Below are positions 45,119 through 56,074 of a stretch of DNA of 64,000 bases, piece by piece. The notes beneath the pieces are model-generated. The model was given only the letters and a program-made list of their open reading frames with translations. It ran no database searches and was not told the DNA's origin. Numbering within the stretch: position 1 is the first letter of the stretch; each line of letters begins with the position of its first letter. Both the position numbers and the translations under genes were made by a program. The stretch comes from Amblyomma americanum. Taxonomy: Eukaryota > Arthropoda > Arachnida > Ixodida > Ixodidae. Location: contig NC_135505.1 in the NCBI RefSeq assembly GCF_052857255.1, positions 66,018,149 through 66,082,148 on the forward strand, written 5' to 3'.

Positions 45119-48100
45119 ACCATAAACAGGTACAACATCAACGACTAGAGAGAAGAACGGCAACTAGCTGCCCTGCGCGTGGGTAGAGTGCTGAAGAGAG
45201 AGCTAAATGAATTTTGAAAACTTTTGTTAAGCTCAGTTCGCTGAGCGAACGCCACGCGTACAAGTTCTTTTGTAGATTAAAGCAACAAAACACGTTCACT
45301 TTTTTTTTCTTTATTGCCTGGCTTTGACACAGCAAATTGCACATAACAAACAATCAACAAAAGACAAACGCTATGTACACCCGACTCGAAGTCAGCCAGC
45401 ATGAGTCTGGCTTCGTCAACTTAAAATTCACGCAGTGTACAGAGTTCGCAGTTTGTCCTCCTTTTCTCGGCTGTTAGTAAGTCCTGCATTCAGAAACTGG
45501 AGACGTAGTTTCGATATGAGGACGTAGGCAGCGCGGAACTTTTCTTTTTGACAGGCATGCGTAGAATATAGGAGTCGATAAATTTTGATTGTTGTGGTCC
45601 GTAGCCAATAATTTTTATAATAAACGGATAATTCTTGTACATAATGAAGCATCAAATTTTATTTATGCATTCACCTGTTTACTGTTTGGACCGCTTCATT
45701 TGATTTTAATACTCTCCAAATGGCGCAAGGTGCAAGGTTCAATCCAGTGCCGAAGGGAAGAAAAAAAACCATTTATCACTTATCGAAAAGCTTCCTGTCG
45801 AAAGACATCGAAGGATGTTCATCTTCCTCCATCGCCCCAGGCGTCGCGCATGCACGCGCTTATATACTCCTCGACTTCTTGCTCCTCCCCTTTTATATGA
45901 CGTCAGCTACGGCAGTGGCACCAGCGGCTATTACACCAATTTTCTCGAATTTGACATTTTAACCCTGACCTGTTACCTTGACATTTACGCTGACATTATG
46001 GTCCACCTTGGTGTCGAACCCGACTACCACCAGTTGTGCTCATGGTTGGAACTATAGCTACACTGAAGGTCAAACTTGCGGCCCCGCTGACGGCTCGAAG
46101 ACTGACGTAGTGAAGCTTTTTGCTTCAAAACGCGGGAAATGCCGCGCGTCATTTTTTATAGTTACACGGTATAAAGAACTAGGCGCAAAGATTTTAAGAA
46201 TAGCGGAAGACTGCCACGTCCACGATTTAAATGTAGCTGACAACACTCGGCGAAGAGCGAGACGCCTGTGCTCCCATAGGCTGGGAAAGTCAAAGATTAG
46301 AGTTTCGGAGCGTTTTTCCTGCCTGGCGTTAATTTGAGGAAGTTGGCGGAAGGTCCGCCAGGCCAGACCATTAGGGCGCCGCTATATTTACTTCCCGATG
46401 GGAGACGGGAGAGACTCATGCTATAAGGAAGGTGTCCGGTCAAATGGAAAGACAAGCTTGAGCACAGTCTTGCACGCGCGCTGAGAATGAGAGGCTAACG
46501 AGGATTACCCTTAAGGTTAAGTGCGCAGTAATTCTTCTTCCGAGCAGCGAATGCCAGAGAGAATGAATTAGCAAGAATCTCGTCGGGAAGCAAAAAGAAA
46601 CAGTCACGCACAAGAAAGGACACACGCATTCGCACGGATTGCGCATGCAGGACCAAACTACGCCATAGGTAATGACCTTTCCTGAGATGTTTGTGAACCT
46701 CATGCTAGCCAAATGTGGTCTCCAGAGAAATACGCTGGAGCAGCGGTTGAAGAGCGGCAAGGAACCACTGACGGCGCTAAAAGAGCGAGGATTATATTAA
46801 GGTCTTGGCTAGCATCTTCTAAGCCTGCACAGATGTGCCCGTATATTCCTTGCTGAACCTGCCTTAAGAAGTAAGACATGGTCTAGACCGCAAGCGTATC
46901 TGAGTCGAGGAATAATCGGATCAAATTCAGCACTGACAGCATACTCCACGGCAGCTGTGTCAAAGACGATGAGTGCACATCACACTAGCTTAACAATGCT
47001 GGCACTGCCCCAATATATTCTCTGAAAATATAGCCCTCGCCACACTACAGGATTTTTCGCCACACAGGAAACCTGAGTGACCAAGACTACAGTGTGAAGT
47101 GTGTTCCAGGCGCACTCATTAAGTTCGTCGAATTCAGTATGAGGTGATTGATTTGGCAGTCAAATGAGTGAACCTAATAGTATGGCGCTGCGCGAATGAC
47201 TGTAAACAGGCGCTTCACTTGTAGAAAACGGTACCAAATTAAGCCATGTTAAGGGGAATTGCAATTTAGAATCTCATCGAGTGCTTTTTTTTTACGTTGA
47301 AATGCCAACTACGAATTAGTGTCTGCGAAGACACTGCATCAGACTGGGCATGAATAGAGTAAAGTTTGCACAATAAGCATGAGGGAATGAAGATTCCTTT
47401 ATTACGCTAAAAACGGACAATAAGTTCAATATTCTGTAAAACATGTTTTGTCAATTCCTGACATCTTGGTGCAGGAAATAAAACCTGCTATCTTAATCTC
47501 TTTTTGAAAACGAACAAGCTGTCATCGTATGCTTGCGATTATAAACATTAAATACTCTTCGCCAATTAAGCACCGCTGCGCGAGATGAAAACAGAGACAG
47601 TTAGGCGAGTATATTATTCAATACAATTACATTCCGCTCCACAGATTAGCTGCAATATATGCTGCACATATTCTTCCCGATTCTTTTTTTCAGGACAAAG
47701 GGCTTGCTTGGGAGAAGGCACTAGCTCTGAGCAGAATAGCACCGGTACCAGGCTGACAATGTGGAATATTTACCTAATCTGACGAAGTAATAGTATTTGC
47801 TGTCACTTTTAAGTGCTGGGCATGACGTGAATCTGCAAACGTTTTCACACTTCTCTGCGGCAACATTTGCTCACAGCTCTGATGTGACAGATAGAAAGTT
47901 TCGTTCAGGTGTAACACAAATCATTTTATATAAACGCATTGCATGTAGCTATCCATACCATTTAATACAGCAAGAAGAAAAATTATTCAAATAAATTGTT
48001 GTATTAAGGGGGGCACAAAACATTCTGTTCAAACAGCATTCTTCGTGGCAGCAGTCTTCTAGCGGACTCGTATGCCTGAAGATGTCTGATCGCAAACATA

Positions 48101-48261
48101 ACCGATAAAAAAAATCTCTGGGATACTGCATTTAGTTGCATGGGCGGCGGCAGACAGTTCGTTATGGTTAGATACGGATTCTAACGCTATCGTGACAATG
48201 TTTGCGATGCCGTGAGGTGATTGTCTTTTGACATTTATTTTGTTAGAGGCAGACAAAAAGC
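45119..48261. other. No recognised feature
   Basis: Non-coding, AT-rich; short frames only. Nothing assigned. Confidence 0.45.
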
Positions 48262-48334
48262 ACGAAGGAAGGACGGAAACAATGCAGCAAGCAAGGTAGG
48301 AAGGAAGGAACGAAGCAAGGAAGGAAGGAAGGAC
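48262..48334 (+). repeat. Imperfect (GGAA)n microsatellite
   Basis: Interrupted AAGG/GGAA units across about 70 bp. Confidence 0.8.
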
Positions 48335-48453
48335 AAAAAATTGTGAGTGGGTTAGCTCGGCTATGCCAGGACATACGTAGTGATAGCTTGTTTAGCCTTG
48401 GTTAATCTTCTTTGCAAGTTCAGGTTAGCCTGGTTGATCTGGCTAGTTGTTGC

Positions 48454-48495
48454 CACGTGATTCTTCACGCGGTTGGTCACGTGACCAGTCACGTG
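48454..48495. promoter_or_regulatory. Cluster of three CACGTG E-box motifs
   Basis: CACGTG at 48454-48459, 48478-48483 and 48490-48495 within 42 bp, the last two inside a small tandem (GGTCACGTGACC then AGTCACGTGG). E-boxes bind bHLH factors; no adjacent gene is established, so a role is speculative. Confidence 0.3.
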
Positions 48496-48975
48496 GTTGG
48501 TCAAGTGGTGCGGTGCGACCACGCTAGGAATGCAAGCACGGCGAACCTGCGAGTTCGTGCTCAATGTAGCTGTCGCTTCAAAACTTCATCTGAGACCGGC
48601 ACTAAGGCCCAGGGAAGAACGCTCGCTCCGCCAAAATCCGCTGATGATTATCTGCCGAGCCCGAGTGAAGCCATGCGCTGCAGGAAGGAGGGGAAGGGTA
48701 ACGGAAATAAGAAAAGATAATGGCGTCGTTACTTGAGTATAGATAATATGCTCTGTGTCTGCCCTGATCTCTGGACGGTTGGGACACCGAGCTGTGTCAC
48801 GCCATCTGAAGTTGTAGAGAATTAGCGGAGTGAGGAGTGTGTTTGAAATTTGCCGAGGACGTGTGCTTGTTCAGTGTTCAGTGACGGGTTATGCTCGGGT
48901 AAAATCGTGTCATTTTTTCAGGTTTACTGGTAGTGTTCAGCTATTTGACTTTTTGTATGTTGCGGCGTCTTCCAC

Positions 48976-49185
48976 TCACGTTGGATTTGGCCAGGGCATC
49001 AGAGGCGCCCGGATGTTGATTTCAAGGGCTCGTTGATGAACCAGATAATTTCCCTCGATCCAGGCATGACCAGCTATCCAACGCAAGGAGACACTGACCA
49101 GGATTGTGTGCAGTACACCCGCACGTAACCACCGCTGGTGAGCAGACGACGCGAGCGAACACCCACCCTCAGTAGGCTTCACCAC
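48976..49185 (-). pseudogene. LINE RNase H domain scrap
   Basis: The minus-strand frame includes VSLRWIAGHAWIEGNYLVHQ, matching the W-x-GH-x4-GN-x2-VH/AD motif at the end of LINE RNase H domains (fourth acidic position replaced by His). Only about 70 codons survive, with no RT nearby. Confidence 0.45.
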
Positions 49186-49429
49186 TGGGCTGAAATGTCC
49201 CGACTCTGCTCGATGCCGCGGCTAATACCAGTCATACGGTAAGACGTCTTGAGGAACTGTTAAACATTGCCTCTCTGGATGTCTTGCCGCTTCCTGCCAT
49301 ATCGGCTGGTATGGTCCTTTTCTTAGCAATCATTCGATTACAGCCTCAACAATGAAGGCTACCTAATTCATTTGCACCGTCGCGAAAACTAGGCATTTCG
49401 GTTCAACGAGCATTAGTATAGCAGGTGAT

Positions 49430-49570
49430 ATACGTGAACACCAATGCTTTCGTTGCTTTCAGCAACAAAGTTGCTTCGCACACGATTGCAAAAACGACCC
49501 CAACTAACACCAAGCGAGGAACATCGAGTGTAATCGGGAAAGAATTGGCCAGGACGCGCAGCCGCTGGCT
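49430..49570 (+). pseudogene. CCHC-knuckle scrap of a LINE ORF1 or gag
   Basis: HQCFRCFQQQSCFAHDC followed by KNDPN reads as a worn zinc knuckle (C-x2-C-x6-H/A-x-DC). Stops surround it. The parent family is undetermined. Confidence 0.35.
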
Positions 49571-50132
49571 CAAGTGCATCGCTGAGTCTCCAGACTAACC
49601 TGTACTGGGGAACAGCTTTCTGTGGCTATGCAATAGAAGCAACGATGCCGAGGCGCAAGGATATCACAGGCACGCTCTTATCATGCGCTCTCAAGGAAGA
49701 CAGAAAGGCGGTTAGGCTCACGGCGAGCGCTCGTAGCTTTCACCCCTCAGCAATATAGCTATACAGTGGTGCTAGAATGGGGTTTTTACTTCGCACGTCA
49801 AGTGGAGCTCGTCTGGAAGCCTCTGCCTTCGACTTGGTCCTAAAAGCAGCCTGCATAACTAGTCGACAAGCTGGTGCACATCCTGGCGTATGCCGAAACT
49901 ATGATGAGGCTTTCGACAACCTGCTATTTATTTTTGGTTTCTGACCACTATCTTGTTGCCGTGGCCTCCCGCAGTGATGATTCACTTCTCAAGCCGAATG
50001 GATGGATCAGCGTCCCGGCGACATTCTCGCACGGCCAACCCTCGTAGAAAAAACAAACAAACAATGGTGTAAAAATATAGCCCCGCCAGTGATACATACT
50101 GTGCAGGCGCTCGCAAGTCCTCGGCACATCTG

Positions 50133-51405
50133 CGTCACATATATTAAGGAGCCTAAATTAAATTTTAAAGGAAAAAGGTGTGGAGAAGACGACGCGAATT
50201 AACCGAAGAATAAAAATAAAGATGAAGAATAAGCATTCGTTGAGGTGGAGAGAGATGAATAATAATAATAATAATTGGTTTTGGGTGGAAAGGAAATGGC
50301 GCAGTATATGTCTCATATATCGTTGGACACCTGAACCGCGCCGTAAGGGAAGGGTAAAGGAGGGAGTGAAAGAAGAAAAAAAGCGAGATGTGCCGTTGTG
50401 GAGGGCTCCGGAATAATTTCGACCACCTGGGGATCTTTAACGTGCACTGACATCGCACAGCACACGGGCGCCTTAGCGTTTTTCCTCCATAAAAACGCAG
50501 CCACCGCGGTCGGGTTCGAACCCGGGAACTCCGGATCAGTAGTCGAGCGCCCTAACCACTGAGCCACAACGGCGGGTAGAGATGAATGGTGGAGAAACAT
50601 TCGGTGAGGTTGAGATAGGTGATTGGTGGAGAAGAGAAGACGACGACAAGGCTTACGTGGACTAACACCGAGGCTATAAAAGGGCGAGCGATAGCGAGGC
50701 CCGGGGGGAACAGCAGAGAAGCGGAGGCTCCGGCGGGTCAGGGACACTTTGGCTGGAAGAGAGCGACGCCGGTTACTGCTCCGGTGAGCTTGCGTTCTAC
50801 GACTCCGCATCGTGGACTCCTGCCGTGCCTGAGCCCGTTCCGGGGTGTCAACAGAGGACGCTACCACCTGCTACGGCCAGGGGTGTCCCCAGCGCTGTTG
50901 CAACCCATCCGGGTGGTGCCCCCAACGCCAACAACACCGGCATCACCTCCACGGGCGCTTGGACCTGGAGCTTATACGACGCAGCCAGCGACGCCGCCAC
51001 CAAAGCAAACAACACCGGCATCACCTCCACGGGCGCTTGGACCGGGAGCTTGTACGACGCAGCCAGCGACGCCAGTCCGAGCACGTCGAACACCGCCAGC
51101 GACGCCAGCCCAAGCACGGCGAACGCCGCCTCGACGCCGCCTACTGGATCCATACAACGCCGCAGCCACACCGAACGAACCGTGAGCACTAACGCCGTCC
51201 GCTAATAGTTGAACACTAGTAGTAGACGCTAGAAGCAGTGTGCCCGGGTCGTGTGTATTTATAGTCTTTGTATTTTGTATTAGTTTTCTTAGTTGTATTC
51301 TAGTGTGTGTGCCACGTAGGGTGTATTAAATGTGCGTTTGTGTGGGTATACCCGTCGCCTAGTCCATTCTTTCAGTCGGAGTGTTCTCCGGAGAGATCCG
51401 TGACA
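50133..51405 (+). repeat. 5' LTR (with nested SINE)
   Basis: About 946 bp of LTR plus a 317-bp SINE and its 10-bp duplication. TATA box TATAAAA at 50675-50681 in GGCTATAAAAGGGCG marks the U3 promoter; ATTAAA at 51325-51330 is a likely poly(A) signal. It contains an about 75-bp GC-rich tandem duplication (about 50930-51080), also present in the 3' LTR. LTR-to-LTR divergence looks like a few percent. Confidence 0.92.
50261..50577 (-). mobile_element. tRNA-derived SINE nested in the 5' LTR, minus strand
   Basis: A full copy of the same SINE family: B box GGTTCGAACCC and A-box head at the right end, (AAT)n tail at the left. Flanked by agagatgaat at 50251-50260 and 50578-50587. The 3' LTR has the uninterrupted site (about 55247-55257), proving insertion after the LTR element integrated. 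Confidence 0.93.
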
Positions 51406-51413
51406 AAGATAAG

Positions 51414-51431
51414 TGGCGAGCCTGTGCCAGG
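51414..51431 (+). other. Candidate primer-binding site
   Basis: TGGCGAGCCTGTGCCAGG begins eight bases after the 5' LTR. TGG is the complement of a tRNA CCA end. The tRNA was not identified. Confidence 0.45.
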
Positions 51432-51494
51432 ATACATTTCTTTTTTCTTTTTTGCTTTGTCTCGGATTTTTCCGATCTCTCGACGGCAGAAAGT

Positions 51495-52697
51495 ATGGAC
51501 TTGGCAAAAACGTTACAGCTGGCGATCAAGCTAGGGTTAAGCAAGGAAGAGGCGATGCGTCTGTGACGAGGAGAAAGAAGAGGCAAAAAAGCAGAGAGAG
51601 GAAAGGGCGCAAGCACGCGCAAACGCTCGTGAAGCAGAAGAGCGCGAGGCGAAAAGAGCTCGCGAGGCAGAGAGAAGAGCTCGCGAGGCGGAAGAGCGAG
51701 AAGAGAAAATAGCTCGCGAGGAGGAAGAACGAGAAGAGAAAAGAGCTCGCGAGGCGGAAGAGCGAGAAGAGAAAAGAGCTCACGAGGCAGAGAGAAGAGC
51801 TCGCGAGGCAGAAGAACAGGAGAAAAGAAGGACAGAACGGGAGAAGGAGTTTATTTTGTGGAAACAGGCGCATGTCGGGGGAGGATATGAGGAGATCACG
51901 GACCGTGATCAACGTTCCTTAGCGGGTAGAGAATCTCCTAGACCGGCCACAATTTGTCCAAGGAAGCTGATGGCTCCCTTCGATGACAAAAGAGATGATC
52001 TGGACGCATATCTGCAACGATTGGAACGGATAACTTTGGGGCAAGGCTGGGAGCGCAGTGAATGGGCCACGGCATTAAGCATGTGTTTAGTCGGAGAGGC
52101 GCTGAATGTGTTTGGAAGGATGCCTGCTGCTGATTCCATGGATTACGAGAAAGTCAAAAAGGCACTCCTCCAAAGATTCAGGCTTACGGTAGAGGGTTTT
52201 CGTGAGATATTTCGCACCGCGAAACCTGAGGATTCGGAAAACGCGAAGCAGTTCTCCTGCAGGCTGACCAACTATTTTGATAGGTGGCTTGATATGTCAA
52301 ACACAGAAAAGAGGTTTGAAGGTGTGCGTGACAAGCTGGTCACAGAGCAATTTTTAGCGTGTTGCAGCTCAAAGCTGGCGCTATTCCTGAAAGAAAGTTG
52401 TGTTCATTGGAAGAGTTCGCAGACACTGCAGACCAATTCCTCAAGGCTCAAGGGCTAAGAAATTTGAGTAAGGCAAAGGAGGAAACCCAAAAGGTCCTAC
52501 AGAAAGATGCGGCAAAACCAAGAGCTTATGGCGGTGCGTCTAAGGCGCCAGTAAGGTGTTTTCTCTGCGGCAAGGTGGGACACCGTGCAGCTGACTGTCG
52601 AAATAGTAGCGCTGCCCAAAAAATACAGGTTGTGTGTCCATGTTGTAAGAGGAGGGGTCATACTCTGGATGAGTGCCGATACAGAACGCAGGACTGA
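51495..52697 (+). pseudogene. Gag of the LTR element (two frameshifts)
   Basis: ATG 51495 opens MDLAKTLQLAIKLGLSKEEA, then a one-base loss near 51564 breaks the frame. From 51568 the next frame encodes a long charged coiled coil of repeated AREAEER units (to about 51850), then the gag core (MAPFDDKRDDLDAYLQRLER, WATALSMCLVGEALNVF, FREIFRTAKP). A second frameshift near 52390 leads into the C-terminus with two zinc knuckles, CFLCGKVGHRAADC and CPCCKRRGHTLDEC. Gag packages the element RNA; the Arg/Glu-rich coiled coil is unusual. It ends at TGA 52695-52697, in frame with protease, so gag and pol were probably one polyprotein and this TGA a CpG-decay stop. Confidence 0.85.
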
Positions 52698-53323
52698 GCT
52701 GCATGCGTTGTCGACTCTAGGGTAGAACTTGTCCCACCATCCGAAGTTCCACAGCTGAAAGGAGAGCAAACGCAGCTGGAAAATGAGGCAGTGAGTGGAA
52801 CACCAAAGTCGAAAGCAGCAATGCCAGTAGTGGTTGGGCAAATAGGGGACCGTCCTATATTGGTGCTTAGAGACAGCGGAGCTATTACAGTCTTGGTTCG
52901 TAGAAGCCTGGTGAAGGACGATGATCTTACAGGGGAAGCATCGGCTGTCACTCTGGTAGACAGCACAATAAGGTACCTTCCTGAAGCGAGGATTTTAGTG
53001 TCCACGCCATATCATACTGGGCAGGTAGTGGCAAAATGCGTAGACCAACCCATCTACGATCTCATCTTGGGGAACATTACGGGTGCAAGAGGTGTTGAAG
53101 ACTCCGATCCCGAGTGGAGGATGCTCGACGTGGGAGAACATCCAAAGGAGGAAAGGCCCGTGAAAGCTCAGACAGGTGCAGTCAGTTTTTCGTCGGCATT
53201 GGAGACAAGAGCTCAAGCGACAGCCCGAGCAACGCAGCGTCCGCTCTCTGCTTCTGATACGATGTGCCTGAACGTAACAGCGGGCGAAATTGCAATTAAG
53301 CAAAAGGAAGACCCGAGGTGAAG
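52698..53323 (+). pseudogene. Retropepsin-like protease and start of integrase linker
   Basis: Continuous with the gag C-terminal frame. The aspartic protease core shows ILVLRDSGAITVLVRRSL (active-site DSG in place of the usual DTG/DSG-A) and DLILGNITGARG (the ILG flap-end motif). Retropepsins work as homodimers to cut the Gag-Pol polyprotein. A roughly 60-residue linker with TRAQATARATQRPL follows, then IAIKQKEDPR, which looks like the start of the integrase N-terminal arm, where a TGA (53321-53323) interrupts. No RT motif lies between protease and integrase. Confidence 0.8.
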
Positions 53324-54525
53324 GCTTGCTTCGAATGAGTCGTTGAAAGAGTGAAAAGAAAGAAGAGTCGGACGTCATTCGAGTATCAATTGGTAAATGG
53401 TCTTCTGCACAGGGAATGCATACTTAGTTCAAGAAGGCGGGTCCAACAGCTGGTGTTACCAAGAGATATGCGAGAGACCGTACTACGCTTAGGAGATGAC
53501 GTCATTATGGCCGGACACCAGGGTGTTGAAAAAACGGTGTCTGAGATCACCGAGGAGTTCTTTTGGCCGGGTGTTCAGAGTGACGTTAAGCGCTTTGTTC
53601 GCTCATGTGATGTGTGCCAGCGCACAGTTCCGAAGGGAAGAGTTGGTCCCGTACCTCTGGGAAAGATGCCAGCCATCGACCTACCGTTTCAGCGAGTTGC
53701 AGTTGACATTGTGGGGCCAATCTCTCCAGTATCCGCCAAAGGCAATAGATATGTGCTTACGCAGGTTGACGTGGCCACTCGTTATCCTGACGCTATTCCA
53801 CTGAGAACTATTGACAGTATGCGAGTGGCGGAGTGTCTTGTGGAAATGTTTTCGCGTTATGGGTTCACGAGGGAAATTTTGAGTGACCGGGGCTCGAACG
53901 TCACATCGGAGCTAATGAAGGAGGTTAACCGCCTTTTGTCAGTAAGACAGTTACTGACGACGCCTTACCATCCCATGTGTAATGGGCTTGTAGAGCGGTT
54001 CAATGGCACCCTCAAAAATATGATCAAGAAAATGTGCCATGAGAGACCTACTGATTGGGATAGATATCTCCCAGCTCTTTTGTTCGCTTACCGCGAAGTA
54101 CCGCAAACGAGTCTTGGTTTCTCGCCTTTCGAGATGCTATATGGGAAAACCGTTAGAAGTCCACTTGCAATACTCAAGGAGCTGTGGGCTAATAAAGAGA
54201 TTGCATCAGATCTCAAAACCACATACACATACGTGTTTGAGTTTCGGGATAGGCTGAAGGAAACATGCAGGTTTGCACATCAAAGCCTGGAAAAGGCGCG
54301 TGAACGCCACAAGGGATGTTATGAAAAGAAAGCCATTCATAGAAATCTGAATCCAGGCGACAGGGTTCTTGTGTTGCTACCCATGGATCATGATAAGTTA
54401 ATGATGCAATGGAAGGGCCCGTACCTTGTGACGCGGAAGAAAAAGGATATCGATTATAGGTATTGATGGATGGCATTAAGAGGGTTTTCCATGTAAATAT
54501 GTTGTAGAAATATGAAGAAAAAGGT
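53324..54525 (+). pseudogene. Integrase of the LTR element
   Basis: Main frame 53351-54466. N-terminal zinc domain: AGHQGVEKT (His56) and CDVCQ (Cys86, Cys89); the first zinc His expected just before is replaced in GDDVIMAGH, so HHCC is incomplete. Catalytic core: VAVDIVGP (Asp119), LSDRGSNVTSE (Asp179), NGLVERFNG (Glu215), i.e. DD35E intact. GPY/F module: MQWKGPYLVTRKK. After 54466 a frameshift and a TAG break the C-terminal tail (FHVNML...KYEEK). Integrase inserts the cDNA into the genome and makes the 5-bp duplication seen. What follows to 55128 shows no RT. Confidence 0.88.
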
Positions 54526-55128
54526 CCTGTGCGGCGGTACGCCCCCAGGGCAACTTGTTCGGTAGTGGCCGAGGAGACAGGTGATGCTGCCGAGGTGTCC
54601 ACGTTCAGTGGGAAGAAAAACGCAGGAGGGGATGAGGTACTGAAGAAGCCCAAGTTGAATGCAGACAGAGGATTACAGCCCTACTCCAAACCTAGAGGGA
54701 GACGTTTTGGGATGGGCCAAGCCAAATTGAGGTCATATGTCACAAATTAGACTTGTATAGAGATAGAGCTAACTGGTCAGCTCTGGGTGTCTCTGGGATA
54801 TATCATGTTGCTGTGTTAATATGTCTCTGGGATTTATCTTGTTGTTGTTGCTGCTGCTGTTGGTGTTACGTGATTTTACAAGGGAGTGTGTTGTGGACAC
54901 GAACGTGTTTATTAAGGACTCTGTGCGGACAGCGGCAGTGGTGTGTTCTGGAAACGCAATTTGGTGGACTGTGTTAGTGGTGTGCGTTTGGTGTGTGGTG
55001 GACCTCTGCGGTGTGATGTGTGCTGGGTCCAGAATAGCCACAGAAGACAGTCGGTTGGCATGGATGGCTTGAAGAAGAGTATGACGTGAGCAGTTTTTCA
55101 TGGAAAAACTCTTGAGAGAGGCGGCCCC
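54526..55128 (+). other. Interior remainder between integrase and 3' LTR; RT and RNase H missing
   Basis: About 600 bp. A short open frame (54529-54750) and a (TTG/CTG)n-like patch near 54838-54868 are present, but no RT or RNase H motif in any frame. A purine-rich GAGAGAGGCGG at about 55112-55124 just before the 3' LTR may be the polypurine tract. Confidence 0.6.
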
Positions 55129-56069
55129 TGTCACATATATTAAGGAGCCTAAATTAAATTTTCAAGGAAAAAGGTGTGAAGAAGACGACGCGAATTAACC
55201 GAAGAATAAAGAAGAGGAAGAAGAAGCATTCGTTGAGGTGGAGAGAGATGATTGGTGGAGAAGCATTCGGTGAGGTGGAGAGAGGTGATTGGTAGAGAAG
55301 AGAATACGACGACAAGGCTTACGTGGACTAACACCGAGGCTATAAAAGGGCGAGTGAGAGCGAGGCCCGGGGGGGAACAGCAGAGAAGCGGAGGCTCCGA
55401 CGGGTCAGGGACACTGGCTGGAAGAGAGCGACGCCGGCTACTGCTCCGGTGAGCTCGCGTTCTACGACTACGCATCGTGGACTGCCTGCCGTGCCTGAGC
55501 CCGTTCCGGGGTGTCAACAGAGGACGCTACCACCTACTACGGCCAGGGGTGTCCCCAGCGCTGTTGCAACCCATCCGGGTGGTGCCCCCAACGCCAACAA
55601 TACCGGAATCACCTCCACGGGCGCTTGGACCTGGAGCTTATACGACGCAGCCAGCGACGCCGCCACCAAAGCCAACAACACCGGCATCACCTCCACGGGC
55701 GCTTGGACCGGGAGCTTGTACGACGCAGCCAGCGACGTCAGTCCGAGCACGTCGAACACCGCCAGCGACGTCAGCCCAAGCACAGCGAACGCCGCCTCGA
55801 CGCCGCCTACTGGATCCATACAACGCCGCTGCCACACCGAACGAACCGTGAGCACGAACGCCATCCCCTAATAGTAGAGCACTATTAGTAGACGCTAGTA
55901 GCAGTGTGCCCGGGTCGTGTGTATTTATAGTCTGTGTTTTGTGTTAGTTTTGTTAGTTGTATTCAAGTGTGTGTGCCACGTAGGGTGTATTAAATGTGCG
56001 TTTGTGTGGGTACACCCGTCGCCTAGTCCATTCTTTCAGTCGGAGTGTTCTCCGGAGAGATCCGTGACA
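55129..56069 (+). repeat. 3' LTR
   Basis: 941 bp, TGTCAC...GTGACA. TATAAAA at 55341-55347. It carries the same about 75-bp internal tandem duplication as the 5' LTR and the empty SINE site. Confidence 0.93.
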
Positions 56070-56074
56070 ATCTG

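Larger units (their letters stand above)
50133..56069 (+). mobile_element. Ty3/Gypsy LTR retrotransposon with PR-IN order and no RT; 5-bp target duplication
   Basis: Two LTRs (50133-51405 including a SINE, 55129-56069) start TGTCAC (mutated to CGTCAC on the left) and end GTGACA. The duplication atctg lies at 50128-50132 and 56070-56074. The interior is only 3.7 kb: gag, protease, integrase, then about 0.6 kb without motifs. Reverse transcriptase and RNase H are absent, so any past mobility needed help in trans, or this copy lost them. Protease to integrase is bridged by normal-looking linker sequence, the order known for Gmr1-like Gypsy elements. Confidence 0.92.

Noticed and set aside
50825..51205. 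LTR open frame as a real gene
   Set aside because: Open in several frames of a GC-rich tandem; kept only as a low-interest finding.
54529..54750. Additional env-like or accessory gene in the LTR element
   Set aside because: Short frame after a broken integrase tail, with no signal peptide, membrane segment or known motif.
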